DNA of 64,000 nt from Candidatus Obscuribacterales bacterium (lineage in GTDB: Bacteria > Cyanobacteriota > Vampirovibrionia > Obscuribacterales > Obscuribacteraceae), in the NCBI GenBank assembly GCA_019637435.1, contig JAHBVO010000003.1, forward strand, positions 992,001 to 1,056,000. Direction: 5' to 3'. The notes under the pieces were generated by a model. The model made no database searches, was not told the origin of the DNA, and worked only from the letters and a program-made list of their open reading frames with translations. The position numbers were made by a program, and so were the translations under genes. Positions 55,257 through 64,000 of this stretch are shown here, piece by piece. Each line of letters begins with the position of its first letter. Position 1 is the first letter of the stretch.

Positions 55257-55899
55257 TGAAACCTCAGCAGATGCGGGTGAAAAAAGTCGACGCGTAGGGC
55301 TTAAGCATAATTGGTTTTCGATCATTTTGGGGGCATTTTTCCTGATCTTTTTACCGTTCTGATTTGAATTAACCGCATTGGCGCTGGCGGTTCTCAAGCG
55401 AATTTGATGTTTTTTTGCAGGACTTCTGTGGACCTCAGACCAGCTGGAATAGCGCCTCACGTCTCAGCACGCTGATTTCTCAGTTTGTATCCACTTAGAT
55501 ACTTACGCTGGAGTGAGCGAATTTGTTTAGTGTAAAGAGAATTGGCTTACCTTCGAAATCGAGATTTTGAGCGTACTTTTCAGTTTGTCTCGAACTGGTA
55601 CTGAATGTGGTGTCATGTGAGTTTCTTGTTGTTTCCAGGACTGGTGGTTTTCAAAATGCGGCCGCAGACCCGTGTGAGTTACCGCAACATTATTAGCCGG
55701 TGGGAACGCCGTACCGTTCGAGATCCGAGGCTTTTTGCGACAACGTGGTACAAAGTACGCAGCATAAGGTTACGCACCCTTCAAACCGAGACGAAATCCT
55801 CCGGAAGGATTGCAGGTCGGGAACGTGAGCGATAGATTGACGTCATCAATTAAGTATGAGCCCCAAGAAGGAGTCTCCGGGAAGCTAGCCAGCTTCTCG
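55257..55899. other. Divergent intergenic region, nothing recognised
   Basis: This 643-bp spacer separates the stressosome operon (leftward) from the small secreted protein (rightward). It is AT-rich near the operon. I find no convincing SigB-type or sigma-70 promoter, no ORF with a plausible start and RBS, and no tRNA or clear hairpin. Confidence 0.3.
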
Positions 55900-56400
55900 A
55901 TGATGGTCATGAAAACACTGCCCGCTTTGGTTTTAGCCTCCAGCACAATCGCGATTGCATTCGCCGGTCACTGCCAGACCAGCACGAAGACTGCCGCGAA
56001 GCCTCAAGACAACGCATCGGCAGCGCAAAAATCCACGGGCGCTACTAAAGATTCTGCGACTGCCTTCGGTTCTCACCTGGAGCCAATCTTGAAGACGGTC
56101 AGCGCTTCTGAGGAGCAACGCAAGTCCATTACTGCAATCGTCGACGATTTCAGGGCGCGCATAGTACCGCTAAGGCAGAAGCATGACGAACTCCGCGATC
56201 AGTTTTTAAAGTCTCTTACATCCGGTCAACCAGGCGATGTGGTTCTCGCCAATCAGGCAGAATTTATCAGGGCTCAGGCCGATTTAAATGCGCAATATCT
56301 CGCTTTGCGGTTGAAGGTTGCTCAGGTATTGACTGAAGAACAGAATAACAAGTTCACTGAGTACCGTAAGAAGCAAGGTTGGAAAACTGCCGAGAAATAA
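55900..56400 (+). CDS. Small secreted helical protein (Spy/CpxP-like by shape)
   Basis: A 166-residue exported protein. The signal peptide is MKTLPALVLASSTIAIAFAGHC near the N-terminus. The mature part has a Lys/Ala/Gln-rich linker and then a long helix pair with LTEEQNNKFTEYRKKQGW, a match to the LTxxQ motif of the Spy/CpxP family. The start is uncertain: TTG 55810 opens the frame, while ATG 55900, 55903 or 55909 give the shortest sensible signal peptides. I assume 55900. It may be a periplasmic chaperone or metal/stress sensor. Confidence 0.6.
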   Translation: MMVMKTLPALVLASSTIAIAFAGHCQTSTKTAAKPQDNASAAQKSTGATKDSATAFGSHLEPILKTVSASEEQRKSITAIVDDFRARIVPLRQKHDELRDQFLKSLTSGQPGDVVLANQAEFIRAQADLNAQYLALRLKVAQVLTEEQNNKFTEYRKKQGWKTAEK

Positions 56401-56453
56401 GGCTGAAGCCGGTTTCTAACGTTTTTAAACTAAACTGTTTATAGTCTTTTGTT

Positions 56454-57839
56454 GTGGATCTTCCATTCTTCGATGCTGATATGATCGTTCGGTCGGAAAG
56501 CAGCGAGCACTTGATCATGCAGACGAATGGCGAAGGTAAGCCCGGAAACGTAGTTGTCGTGGGTGCAGGTATGGCGGGTTTAGCTGCTGCCAAAGAGCTT
56601 GCTGATAAAGGCTATAACGTAGTTGTACTGGAAGCGCGCGATCGGTCCGGTGGAAGAATCTGGACCGACTTCTCGCTGGATGCACCTGTAGACTTAGGTG
56701 CAGCCTGGATTCACGGTAAGTCGAAAAATCCGATTTTCGATCTCGCCAGAAAGAGTGGTATCAAAACTGCGCCGTCGAGTTACAACAATTCGATGTTGAT
56801 TGACGATAATGGGAAGAAAGTCAACGGCGTGCAGCAGCTGTTGAATGCTGGCCGGGCTAACCGAATTTTGCCGCGTTTAAAACGGCTCGCCAAGCGCCTC
56901 GACAAGGATATCTCTGTCGCCGAAGCTGTGCGTTCCATTCTTGAAGAATCTAAGATGAGTAACACCGAGATCCGTTTTCTCAATCGACATCTGATTGAAT
57001 TTCAAGCGATGAACGGTACCTCTCTCGAAGAGCAATCGCTGTTTGCACTCATCGACGGACCGAGCGAGTATTCCGGTGGTGACCTGGTTTTCCCGGAAGG
57101 CTATGCGCAATTGTTTGAAGGTATGGCGCAGGGAATCCACATCAAATATCGCGAGGTAGTTTCTGAAATCAAGCACGACGATCATGGTGTTACCGTTGTG
57201 TCCAATAAAGGAACTTATGATGCAAGCGCGGCTGTAATAACGCTTCCTATTGGGGTTTTGAAAGCTGGAAAAGTCCGGTTCTCTCCTGAGCTCCCCAATG
57301 CGATGCTCTCATCAATCGCTGATATCAAAGTCGGTTTGTTCAACAAAATCGCTATGCGATTTGAGGAAACGTTCTGGAATCCGGACTGTGACATGTTTGA
57401 ATTGGTTTCAAGTCGCAGCGACTTCGTGTGTCAGTTTTTAAATTGGCGAAAGTTTTCAAAAGAGCCGATTCTTGTAGCTTGTTTCGCAGCGGACACGGCG
57501 CGCGAGTGGGAGCGTTTGTCCGATGAGGAGACAAAAACGCGCATGCAGGCGCTGCTTGCGAAGCTGTTTGGCAGTGGTGCATCAAAGCCGACTGCAATCA
57601 GCATTACGCGCTGGGGGCAGGATGAATTTTCGCTTGGAGCATATTCAGTAGTTGATCCGGGTGCGACTGCGGCAAAGTTTGACTCCCTGGGAAAACCTGT
57701 TGGGCGGCTGTTCTTCGCAGGTGAATCAACGGCTCGATCAAATCAGGGCACCGTCCCTGGTGCGTATCTTTCGGGAAAACGTGCAGCCAAACAGATTGCC
57801 GAGTGCTCGTCAATGAAGAAGGTCAGTGTTGTGAGCTAG
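56454..57839 (+). CDS. Flavin-containing amine oxidase (polyamine oxidase-like)
   Basis: A FAD-binding Rossmann motif (VVVVGAGMAGLAAAKELADKGYNVVVLEARDRSGGRIW) is followed by AAWIHGKSKNP. The C-terminal FAD contact AGESTARSNQGTVPGAYLSGKRAA is typical of the MAO/spermine oxidase family. At 461 residues it has normal length. It oxidises a primary or secondary amine; a covalent-FAD Cys is not evident. The start is GTG 56454; ATG 56517 (residue 22) is an alternative. Partner genes for polyamine uptake are absent. Confidence 0.9.
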   Translation: MDLPFFDADMIVRSESSEHLIMQTNGEGKPGNVVVVGAGMAGLAAAKELADKGYNVVVLEARDRSGGRIWTDFSLDAPVDLGAAWIHGKSKNPIFDLARKSGIKTAPSSYNNSMLIDDNGKKVNGVQQLLNAGRANRILPRLKRLAKRLDKDISVAEAVRSILEESKMSNTEIRFLNRHLIEFQAMNGTSLEEQSLFALIDGPSEYSGGDLVFPEGYAQLFEGMAQGIHIKYREVVSEIKHDDHGVTVVSNKGTYDASAAVITLPIGVLKAGKVRFSPELPNAMLSSIADIKVGLFNKIAMRFEETFWNPDCDMFELVSSRSDFVCQFLNWRKFSKEPILVACFAADTAREWERLSDEETKTRMQALLAKLFGSGASKPTAISITRWGQDEFSLGAYSVVDPGATAAKFDSLGKPVGRLFFAGESTARSNQGTVPGAYLSGKRAAKQIAECSSMKKVSVVS

Positions 57840-57904
57840 TCCGTGCGGGCTCAGGCACTGCTTCAATGAGCGCCGGAGTTGAGCGCGTCGTAGGTTCTTT
57901 ACGA

Positions 57905-58276
57905 TTAGACCAGGACTTTGGCGAGCGACTTGCCTTGCTCTTCCACTGAGCGAATCAGACCTTCCAGGTTGATTCTCTGTCCTCGAGCGGTGAGAACGAC
58001 CAGGTAGTGTCCGGCGGTTTCTATGAAGTGCAAAATGCCTTGATCGGTGAGAAGGGTCATTTGAACGAGAGCGCCACGATTCATGCGTTGAATGGAGACG
58101 TCGTTGTTCGAGAACAGTGTCGCCGACAGAGCGCCGATAGTGGCGACTTCGATGTCCGGCGGCAACGAAGTGCACAGCACCGTTCCGTCGCGACCGACCA
58201 GCAGGCACCCGAGAATGCCATGCTTGCCGTTAAGCGAAGCTACGAGTTGTTTTACTCCGTCATTAATATCGGCCAC
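57905..58276 (-). CDS. Roadblock/LC7-domain protein
   Basis: A 123-residue protein of the Roadblock/LC7 (MglB-like) family: GVKQLVASLNGKHGILGCLLVGRDGTVLCTSLP, ALSATLFSNNDVSIQRMNRG, LVVLTARGQRINLEGLIRSVEEQGKSL. MglB acts as GTPase-activating protein for a small Ras-like GTPase (MglA); no GTPase lies next to it. The start is GTG, with GGGGGA eight bases upstream. Confidence 0.85.
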   Translation of the reverse strand: MADINDGVKQLVASLNGKHGILGCLLVGRDGTVLCTSLPPDIEVATIGALSATLFSNNDVSIQRMNRGALVQMTLLTDQGILHFIETAGHYLVVLTARGQRINLEGLIRSVEEQGKSLAKVLV

Positions 58277-58310
58277 TAACGTATCCCCCAGTTAGTTATT
58301 TTGAATTGCT

Positions 58311-58988
58311 CTATTCTGCGTCTTCATCGCCGCCCGGTTCGTCGCCGGTCTTCTTGGCTTCTGATAAACGTTTGATAGCCAGAACGTCTACCCACGGTTC
58401 ATCCAGAGCGGTACTGAATACTTTCCCAGTTACTTCGAGTTTGTCTCCATCTTTCAAAGAAGTGAGCAATTTGTTTTTGGTTTTATCGGTTTCTTTTGGA
58501 ATCGGCAGCGCCAGTTTCAATTCCGAAAGCGGAACTTTGGTTTCGGTTTTTCTAACCAGGAACGAGATGTGCGTTTTTTGAGGGCGGAAAGCGGGTTTGT
58601 AGTTGAGCGCCAGAGTGCAGAATCCGGCAAAGTCTGCTGTGAATTTGACGTTTTTGCCTAGAAACTCTTTCGGTTTCTCGATCAAAGAGTCTGGTGTGAC
58701 GGTGTTGACGTTGGTCAGCGGGACGTCGGGTTCGATTTCCGCTTTGATGTTCTTGTCATCTGCCTTTGAGTCTTTAGCTGTGTCCTTGGTTTCTTTGCTG
58801 TTGGCGTCTTTACCCGGCTCTTTCTTTTCAGGCGCTTTCGGCGCCGGTTTTGCGGCGGGCTTGGCATCGCCGGCTTTCTGGGCAATTAAACCATTCGAAA
58901 TCTCGTTCGAATTGGCAAGACCCGCCTGAACACCGGCGAGGGAAATAGTAGCTGCGACGATCAAACTTATGGAAGATGCCCTTAACAT
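58311..58988 (-). CDS. Secreted protein with Lys/Ala/Pro linker and OB-like domain
   Basis: A signal peptide (ISLIVAATISLAGVQAGLA) is followed by a ~60-residue Lys/Ala/Pro/Glu/Asp-rich linker and a ~120-residue beta-rich domain. The ends of the domain (EKPKEFLGKNVKFTADFAGF and GDKLEVTGKVFSTALDEPWVDVLAIKRL) suggest an OB fold similar to secreted tRNA-type OB domains. I do not recognise a function. Confidence 0.6.
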   Translation of the reverse strand: MLRASSISLIVAATISLAGVQAGLANSNEISNGLIAQKAGDAKPAAKPAPKAPEKKEPGKDANSKETKDTAKDSKADDKNIKAEIEPDVPLTNVNTVTPDSLIEKPKEFLGKNVKFTADFAGFCTLALNYKPAFRPQKTHISFLVRKTETKVPLSELKLALPIPKETDKTKNKLLTSLKDGDKLEVTGKVFSTALDEPWVDVLAIKRLSEAKKTGDEPGGDEDAE

Positions 58989-59190
58989 GATTGAACCTAT
59001 ATTTTGCGGATATCGTATTTGGGTTGAGTTGACTCTTTCAAGTTTCCCATATTACCAGAAGCTTATTAGCGCCGCCGTAAGTCAAGTTGTAATATTGACT
59101 CGTCCAGACTTAGTAACCGTGTTGCTGTAGCGATTTTTCAGCGACTCGTTATCATGCGGTAACATCACGTTCTTATGAGGGTGACGAAAT

Positions 59191-61839
59191 TTGGCGGCGA
59201 GTGAAACAAAAGATAAGGCAATGGAAGGACCCAAGTCCGAAAATCTTTCGCCCATGATGCGCCAGTATTGGGACATCAAGGCGCAGTATCCGGAATCTCT
59301 TGTACTCTTCAGGGTTGGTGACTTTTACGAGCTATTCGACACCGATGCTCAGGTCGCGGCCAGAGAGCTTGATATCACTCTAACCGGTCGCCCGGAAACA
59401 TCGTATCCGAATGGACGCATGCCGATGGCAGGAGTTCCCTATCGAGCCGTCGACGCCTATCTGGCGCGTTTGCTGGCGAAAGGCTACTCCTGTGCAATCT
59501 GCGAGCAAGTCGGCGTACCCGGCGAGCAGAAGGGACCGATGGAGCGAGTGGTTTCGCGCATTTTGACGCCTGGAACTGTCCTCGAATCGCACCTCTTGCC
59601 TACCAGAGAAAACAACTACCTGGCGGCCATCGTTCGCGGCGGCACCTCGTGGGGATTGGCTTGTGTTGATGCTTCTTGCGGAGAGTTCATCGTCACTCAG
59701 CTCGAAGAAAACGACTTGATCCTGGAGCTTGGACGGCTCTCTCCTAAAGAAGTGCTTGTGCCTTTGAAGATGGTAAAGCCTGGTCCCGGCGAGATTGTGC
59801 CCAAAGAGGTCGCGGACATGCCCGAAGCGATCGTCGGTCAATACCGCACGGTTGGTCGTCCTTCGATGTATTTCCAATTCGAGCCGGCGCAAAGACGCGT
59901 ACTCGATACTTTCCAGGTCACCACGATGGAAGGCTTCGGCTGTCAATCTATGCCGCTAGCGGTGGGCGCGGCAGGAGCAATTCTCGAATATCTGGATAGA
60001 ACGCAGGGCGCGATGAAGCCCAAGTTCGAAGGCATCTCTGCTTACAATGTCGCCGGTCACTTGATGCTCGATCCAAACACCCGCAGAAATCTTGAACTGA
60101 CAGAAACCAGTCGCGACCGCGTGTTCGAGGGAAGTCTTCTCTGGACTCTGGATAAAACCTCGACGCCCATGGGCGGACGTCTTTTGCGAAAGTGGCTTCT
60201 GAGCCCGCTTTTCTCGATTCCGGAAATAGAAGCACGTCAGGACGCCGTCGAAGAATTGATCGGCGACAGTGCTCTGAGAACGTCGTTGAGCACGACTCTT
60301 GGTGGTGTTTCCGATCTGGAGCGGCTGTCGGTTCGTCTTTCGTCCGGTACGCTCTCGCCAAAAGATCTGGCTGCCATACGCAACTCGCTTGCTGAGCTTC
60401 CGAAGTTGGGCGAGGCTCTCGGTCATCGCAAGAGTGAGCACTTCTCTCGCTTCGCGAAGCTGCCTGCTGCATTGCTGGAGCTGGAAGAAACCATTGAGAA
60501 AACCATTTGCGACGATCCGCCTCGCGAAATTACCGAGGGCGGAATCTTCCGCGCAGGATTCTCTGAAGAGCTTGATGAAATCCGGGGCTTGCTTGGTGGT
60601 GGCAAAGACTGGATTGATAATTTCCAGACTGCTGAACAAGAGCGAACCGGCATCAAAAGTTTGAAAGTAAACTTCAACAGATCGTTCGGTTACTACATCG
60701 AAGTTACGCGCGCCAACCAGGAGCACGTGCCGGACGACTACATTCGCAAACAAACTCTCACGAACGCCGAGCGATACATCACGCCCGAACTCAAAGAGTA
60801 CGAGGTGAAGATTCTCAATGCGGAGAAAAATCAAAGCGATCTCGAATACAAGATGTTCCTCGAGCTGCGTAAACAGCTGACGCAATATGGTGCTGAACTC
60901 ACCAAAGTGGCGGCGATGCTTGCTACTGTGGATGCGCTTCTGTCGCTGGCGAAGGTCGCGCACGAGCGTCGTTATGTGCGACCGGTCGTCGATCAATCTC
61001 GAATTATCGACATCAAAGAAGGTCGCCATCCTGTTCTCGAAAGTATTCTGCCGATGGGCAAATACGTCGCCAATAACACAAAGTTATGCGGTGTTAGTGA
61101 TGACCATCAGCTGGTCGTTCTCACCGGACCGAATATGTCCGGTAAGTCGAGCTTCCTGCGCCAGGTTGCATTGATTACGATTTTGGCCCAGATGGGATCT
61201 TTTGTACCTGCTGAGAGCGCCCGCATCGGAATTGTCGATCGCATCTTCACTCGGATCGGAGCAGTGGACGATCTCACGCAGGGTCAATCGACTTTCCTTG
61301 TAGAGATGAGTGAAACCACTCAATGCTGTCGCTCGGCAACGGATCGTTCTCTCATCCTTCTAGATGAAGTCGGTCGGGGAACGAGCACATATGATGGAGT
61401 GGCGATTGCCTGGTCTGTTGCTGAGTTTCTCGCCAAGGACGTGCGGGCGAGGACGATTTTTGCGACCCATTATCATGAGTTGAACGGGCTCGCGAACTTC
61501 CTTCCACAAATCGTGAACTATCAGGTTCTGGTGAAGGAAACCAACGGCAACGTCGAATTCATTCGGTCGGTTGTTCTTGGTGGGGCGAGCCGAAGCTTTG
61601 GTGTTCAGGTTGCGAAGATGGCGGGACTGCCCGGTTCTGTGATAGAACGTGCGCAGTACCTGATCAATCAGATGGAAAAACGTGGGGTTGCAAGCAAAAT
61701 TCTTGATGGACCCAGGTTGAGAAACATCCCGATGGATGAAGTGATGCAGCTATCTTTGTTTGAAGCTGCTAAACCGCCGGAGAAACAGGTGAAGTCGTCC
61801 GCGAAGAAGGCGACGCAAGAACCGATAGCCAAGGAGTAA
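59191..61839 (+). CDS. mutS: DNA mismatch-repair protein MutS
   Basis: Mismatch recognition with Phe45-x-Glu47 in GDFYELF, clamp and lever domains, then the ABC ATPase with Walker A GPNMSGKSS (from 646), LLDEVGRGTSTYDG and FATHYHEL. The tail carries QLSLF at 853-857 (DNA 61747-61761), a match to the sliding-clamp-binding motif. The start TTG at 59191 follows GAGGGTGA at a normal distance; a later ATG at 59221 is an alternative. The length of 882 residues is normal. No mutL is adjacent. A TPR gene follows four bases later. Confidence 0.96.
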   Translation: MAASETKDKAMEGPKSENLSPMMRQYWDIKAQYPESLVLFRVGDFYELFDTDAQVAARELDITLTGRPETSYPNGRMPMAGVPYRAVDAYLARLLAKGYSCAICEQVGVPGEQKGPMERVVSRILTPGTVLESHLLPTRENNYLAAIVRGGTSWGLACVDASCGEFIVTQLEENDLILELGRLSPKEVLVPLKMVKPGPGEIVPKEVADMPEAIVGQYRTVGRPSMYFQFEPAQRRVLDTFQVTTMEGFGCQSMPLAVGAAGAILEYLDRTQGAMKPKFEGISAYNVAGHLMLDPNTRRNLELTETSRDRVFEGSLLWTLDKTSTPMGGRLLRKWLLSPLFSIPEIEARQDAVEELIGDSALRTSLSTTLGGVSDLERLSVRLSSGTLSPKDLAAIRNSLAELPKLGEALGHRKSEHFSRFAKLPAALLELEETIEKTICDDPPREITEGGIFRAGFSEELDEIRGLLGGGKDWIDNFQTAEQERTGIKSLKVNFNRSFGYYIEVTRANQEHVPDDYIRKQTLTNAERYITPELKEYEVKILNAEKNQSDLEYKMFLELRKQLTQYGAELTKVAAMLATVDALLSLAKVAHERRYVRPVVDQSRIIDIKEGRHPVLESILPMGKYVANNTKLCGVSDDHQLVVLTGPNMSGKSSFLRQVALITILAQMGSFVPAESARIGIVDRIFTRIGAVDDLTQGQSTFLVEMSETTQCCRSATDRSLILLDEVGRGTSTYDGVAIAWSVAEFLAKDVRARTIFATHYHELNGLANFLPQIVNYQVLVKETNGNVEFIRSVVLGGASRSFGVQVAKMAGLPGSVIERAQYLINQMEKRGVASKILDGPRLRNIPMDEVMQLSLFEAAKPPEKQVKSSAKKATQEPIAKE

Positions 61840-61843
61840 TTAG

Positions 61844-64000
61844 ATGCGCGAGAAGAAAGGACCAGGCCCAGGACCAATCTTAAGTCGACAATTTCTACTC
61901 GGTGCTTCAATTCTCTCGCTGACAAGTTTGATGTTGCCACCGTCCGTGATGGCAACAGATGAGCCTATTGAAACTGAAACACCTGCGCGCACCACGCCGG
62001 CTCCAGCGAAAACGGACAAAGCAAGCAAATCTTCAAGGGCAAAGAAGGAAAAGCCGGCCAAGCCCGACAAGGGGGCTGCGGAGACGAAGGCAAAGTCTGA
62101 GACGAACGAAAGCGAAACATCCGCCAAGCCCGACAAAGCGTCTGCGGAAACGAAGACAAAGTCTGAGACAAGCGAAAGTGAAACGTCCGCCAAGCCCAGA
62201 AAAGGCGATGCCATTCCGGCTCGTCTCAAGTCTGGATTGGACGCGAAGACTTTCAAATTTGTGAATCAGGGAAACTGGAAGGCTGCAGCTGCAAGGCTGG
62301 AAACGCTCACCGCGGGCTCTGATCTGCCCACCCGTAATCACGCGTGGCTCGCGTTCGCCTATATGTTTTTAAACCAGACAGATAAACTCAACAAACTGTA
62401 TGACCGCGTGACGGCAAAGACTCCGCCTGCTGATTTAGTCGGCTACGTCAGTGTAATCGAGGCATTCAAGCAGGTTCTCGCCGGTAAGACCGACGATGCC
62501 GCCAAGACTTTGACAAATCTTCCCAAGCGTCACGTCAATGATTCTTTTGTCACCTTCGCACTAGCAGCGGTGGCAGGTAAGCAGGGGAAGGCAAGCGCCG
62601 CCGCCGAGCTTTGTCAGCGTGCAGTTGCTCTGGATCCGGATTTCGCCTGGGGCTACAGAACACTCGGTTATCTCCAATCACGCTGGCTCAATCAGCCGCA
62701 GGAAGCAGAGCAATCATTCCTTGAAGCTCTGCGATTGGAGCCCGAACAAGGTGAAGTCCGTGAGATGCTCATTAATGAACGGCTTGCTCGCAACGACTTC
62801 GATGGTGCAATTGATCTCGCGAATGCCGGCATCAAAGCTAATGCAAAAGATGGCAAGGCGCATTACCGCCTGGCTCAGATTCTGGTGCAGCAGTGGAGAC
62901 TTCGAGAGGCGCTTGCCGAGCTTGAGAAGGCGATTGTAGTCGATCCCAACACGGCAACTTATTACAGAACGCGCGCCACCATCCGGCGCTATCAAGGGAA
63001 CTACGAGGATGCAATTGCTGACCAGAAGAAGGCCGTTGAGCTTAGTAACGATAAAGCCTTTGAACTCGTAGAACTCGCCACGATGTATTCGCAGATGAAC
63101 GATTCGACAAACGCAATCGCGAATCTCAACGCAGCGCTAAAAATCGATCCTGCAAACAAGAGCGCAAGTAAGAACCTGGTAGCGTTGCTCGCCAAAGAAA
63201 AACGGTACGACGAACTTGTTGATGCTTACAAGGAAGCGATCAAGTCTCAACCTAAAGATGCCGCTCTGCACTTCAGCCTGGCGGAAACTTTGCATGCCTT
63301 AGGCGAAGACGATGATGCAATCGAACAGTACAAAGAAGCTGCTAATCTCGACCAGAAGGATGCTCGTCCACACCGCCGAATCGGTGCGATTTACTCTGCC
63401 CGTCGCGACTTCGAGAAAGCGGAAGAGGCGCACCGTCGTGCGCTCAATATCAACCCTGGCTCAGTGCAGGATTTAGTCGCCCTGGGATTCTGTTACGCTC
63501 AACGGGAGAACTATTTGCAGGCGGAGGCCGGCTTCGTAACTGCTCTCGCTCTTCAACAGTTGATGGGTAATGCCAGTCCCGACGATCCGAAGCGTGAAGA
63601 TATTATCCGAAGTCTCGCATCGCTGCTCATTGTAGAGGGACGCTATCAGGACGCTCGCAATCAATTCGAAAGTTTGTATGCGATGACGAAGGACAGCGAT
63701 AAGGGAATCGGTGACAAATATCTGGTTCAGCAAGCGAGACTCCTGGCTGATCGGAGCAATACCAGCGCCAATGAATTGATCGCCGGATTCAAAACGCTTC
63801 CCGAGAAAACTCAGGCCAATTTCCGTTACCAGCTGATTCAAACTTTGCTCAAAGCCGGTAAGGGTGAGCTTGCGCTGGAACAGCTAAATGATGTACCGCA
63901 AGAGCAGAGCGAAGGCGATCCTCGATGGTTATCGTTGAAAGCGCGCGCTCTTCGCTTCCAAGGAAAGTTTGACGATGCAAAAACTGTGATCGAACAGGCA
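61844..64000 (+). CDS. Secreted TPR protein, truncated at the window end
   Basis: The ATG at 61844 follows AAGGAG at seven bases and four bases after the mutS stop. The frame stays open to the end of the window (719 codons). It has a signal peptide (FLLGASILSLTSLMLPPSVMA), a ~100-residue charged low-complexity linker with a 22-residue duplicated unit, and then at least ten TPR-like repeats (NDAIANLNAALKIDPANKSA-type). The upstream linker and the TPR array suggest an envelope scaffold. The function is unknown. Confidence 0.88.
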   Translation, partial: MREKKGPGPGPILSRQFLLGASILSLTSLMLPPSVMATDEPIETETPARTTPAPAKTDKASKSSRAKKEKPAKPDKGAAETKAKSETNESETSAKPDKASAETKTKSETSESETSAKPRKGDAIPARLKSGLDAKTFKFVNQGNWKAAAARLETLTAGSDLPTRNHAWLAFAYMFLNQTDKLNKLYDRVTAKTPPADLVGYVSVIEAFKQVLAGKTDDAAKTLTNLPKRHVNDSFVTFALAAVAGKQGKASAAAELCQRAVALDPDFAWGYRTLGYLQSRWLNQPQEAEQSFLEALRLEPEQGEVREMLINERLARNDFDGAIDLANAGIKANAKDGKAHYRLAQILVQQWRLREALAELEKAIVVDPNTATYYRTRATIRRYQGNYEDAIADQKKAVELSNDKAFELVELATMYSQMNDSTNAIANLNAALKIDPANKSASKNLVALLAKEKRYDELVDAYKEAIKSQPKDAALHFSLAETLHALGEDDDAIEQYKEAANLDQKDARPHRRIGAIYSARRDFEKAEEAHRRALNINPGSVQDLVALGFCYAQRENYLQAEAGFVTALALQQLMGNASPDDPKREDIIRSLASLLIVEGRYQDARNQFESLYAMTKDSDKGIGDKYLVQQARLLADRSNTSANELIAGFKTLPEKTQANFRYQLIQTLLKAGKGELALEQLNDVPQEQSEGDPRWLSLKARALRFQGKFDDAKTVIEQA
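62057..62188 (+). repeat. 66-bp tandem duplication in the TPR protein linker
   Basis: Two near-identical 66-bp units (62057-62122 and 62123-62188) code for AKPDKGAAETKAKSETNESETS and AKPDKASAETKTKSETSESETS. A third unit starts (AKPRKG) and stops. The copies differ at a few positions, mostly synonymous or A/S/T changes. Confidence 0.85.

Noticed and set aside
29634..55585. Shared 14-mer GCGTACTTTTCAGT at about 29634 and 55571
   Set aside because: A single 14-base match is expected by chance in 64 kb, and the flanks do not align.
55605..55835. Plus-strand ORF in the spacer after rsbR
   Set aside because: Arg-rich, with no Shine-Dalgarno and no recognisable feature; probably chance.

Overview
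The window is a chromosomal segment of moderate GC from a diderm bacterium. Diderm features are an apolipoprotein N-acyltransferase, several lipobox proteins, many secreted proteins and a TadG-like protein. The mix (monogalactosyl/diglucosyl-diacylglycerol-type glycosyltransferase, archaeal/nondiscriminating-type aspartyl-tRNA synthetase, stressosome operon, and secreted proteins built from LE..vfG..RLdRLE units) reminds me of the non-photosynthetic Cyanobacteria relatives (Melainabacteria/Vampirovibrionia, Obscuribacterales-like). That assignment is inference from gene content and was not tested. GTG and TTG starts are common, and several start calls below rest on Shine-Dalgarno position.

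Layout. 1-4 kb: the end of a class III aminotransferase, then an AT-rich stretch packed with TTTAGAC/GTCTAAA half-sites in front of a stand-alone AAA ATPase, and an unrecognised membrane protein. This is the part most like an accessory insertion. 4-9 kb: hutH, a secreted repeat protein, an NDUFA9-like SDR and a small unknown protein. 9-17 kb: a kinase-fold protein that has lost its catalytic HRD aspartate, a TadG-like protein, a lipoprotein with an HEXXH motif beside a secreted SRPBCC protein, and lnt. 17-28 kb: recA with an N-terminal extension, a Crp/Fnr regulator, a Cys-rich membrane protein, tRNA-Arg(CCG), addB-addA, and an EamA transporter. 29-40 kb: a lipoprotein, two large paralogous repeat proteins in tandem, and an SGNH/MBOAT O-acylation pair. 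40-50 kb: a thioredoxin-like protein, a secreted tyrosine/dual-specificity phosphatase, aspS with an attenuator-like leader, a secreted lipase-like hydrolase, a glycolipid glycosyltransferase with a hydrolase, a TPR protein, a YqeG-type HAD phosphatase and uppS. 50-55.3 kb: a seven-gene, largely overlapping minus-strand stressosome operon. 55.9-64 kb: a small periplasmic protein, a flavin amine oxidase, a Roadblock/LC7 protein, a secreted protein of unknown function, mutS and a truncated TPR protein.

The two most interesting systems are these. (1) The stressosome operon is rsbR-rsbS-rsbT-(second rsbT)-RsbT/SpoIIE phosphatase fusion-sensor histidine kinase-single-domain receiver. It carries four successive RsbT-like GHKL domains. 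The second rsbT has no ordinary start codon and lies in frame directly behind the TAG of the first. (2) The aspS leader holds a terminator hairpin and a perfect 10-bp inverted repeat that cannot form at the same time, placed between a promoter-like sequence and the Shine-Dalgarno. A third observation is a sliding-clamp-binding pentapeptide, QLSLF, present both in the MutS tail and in an unusual low-complexity insert of AddA.

No CRISPR array, rRNA, insertion sequence or prophage was seen.
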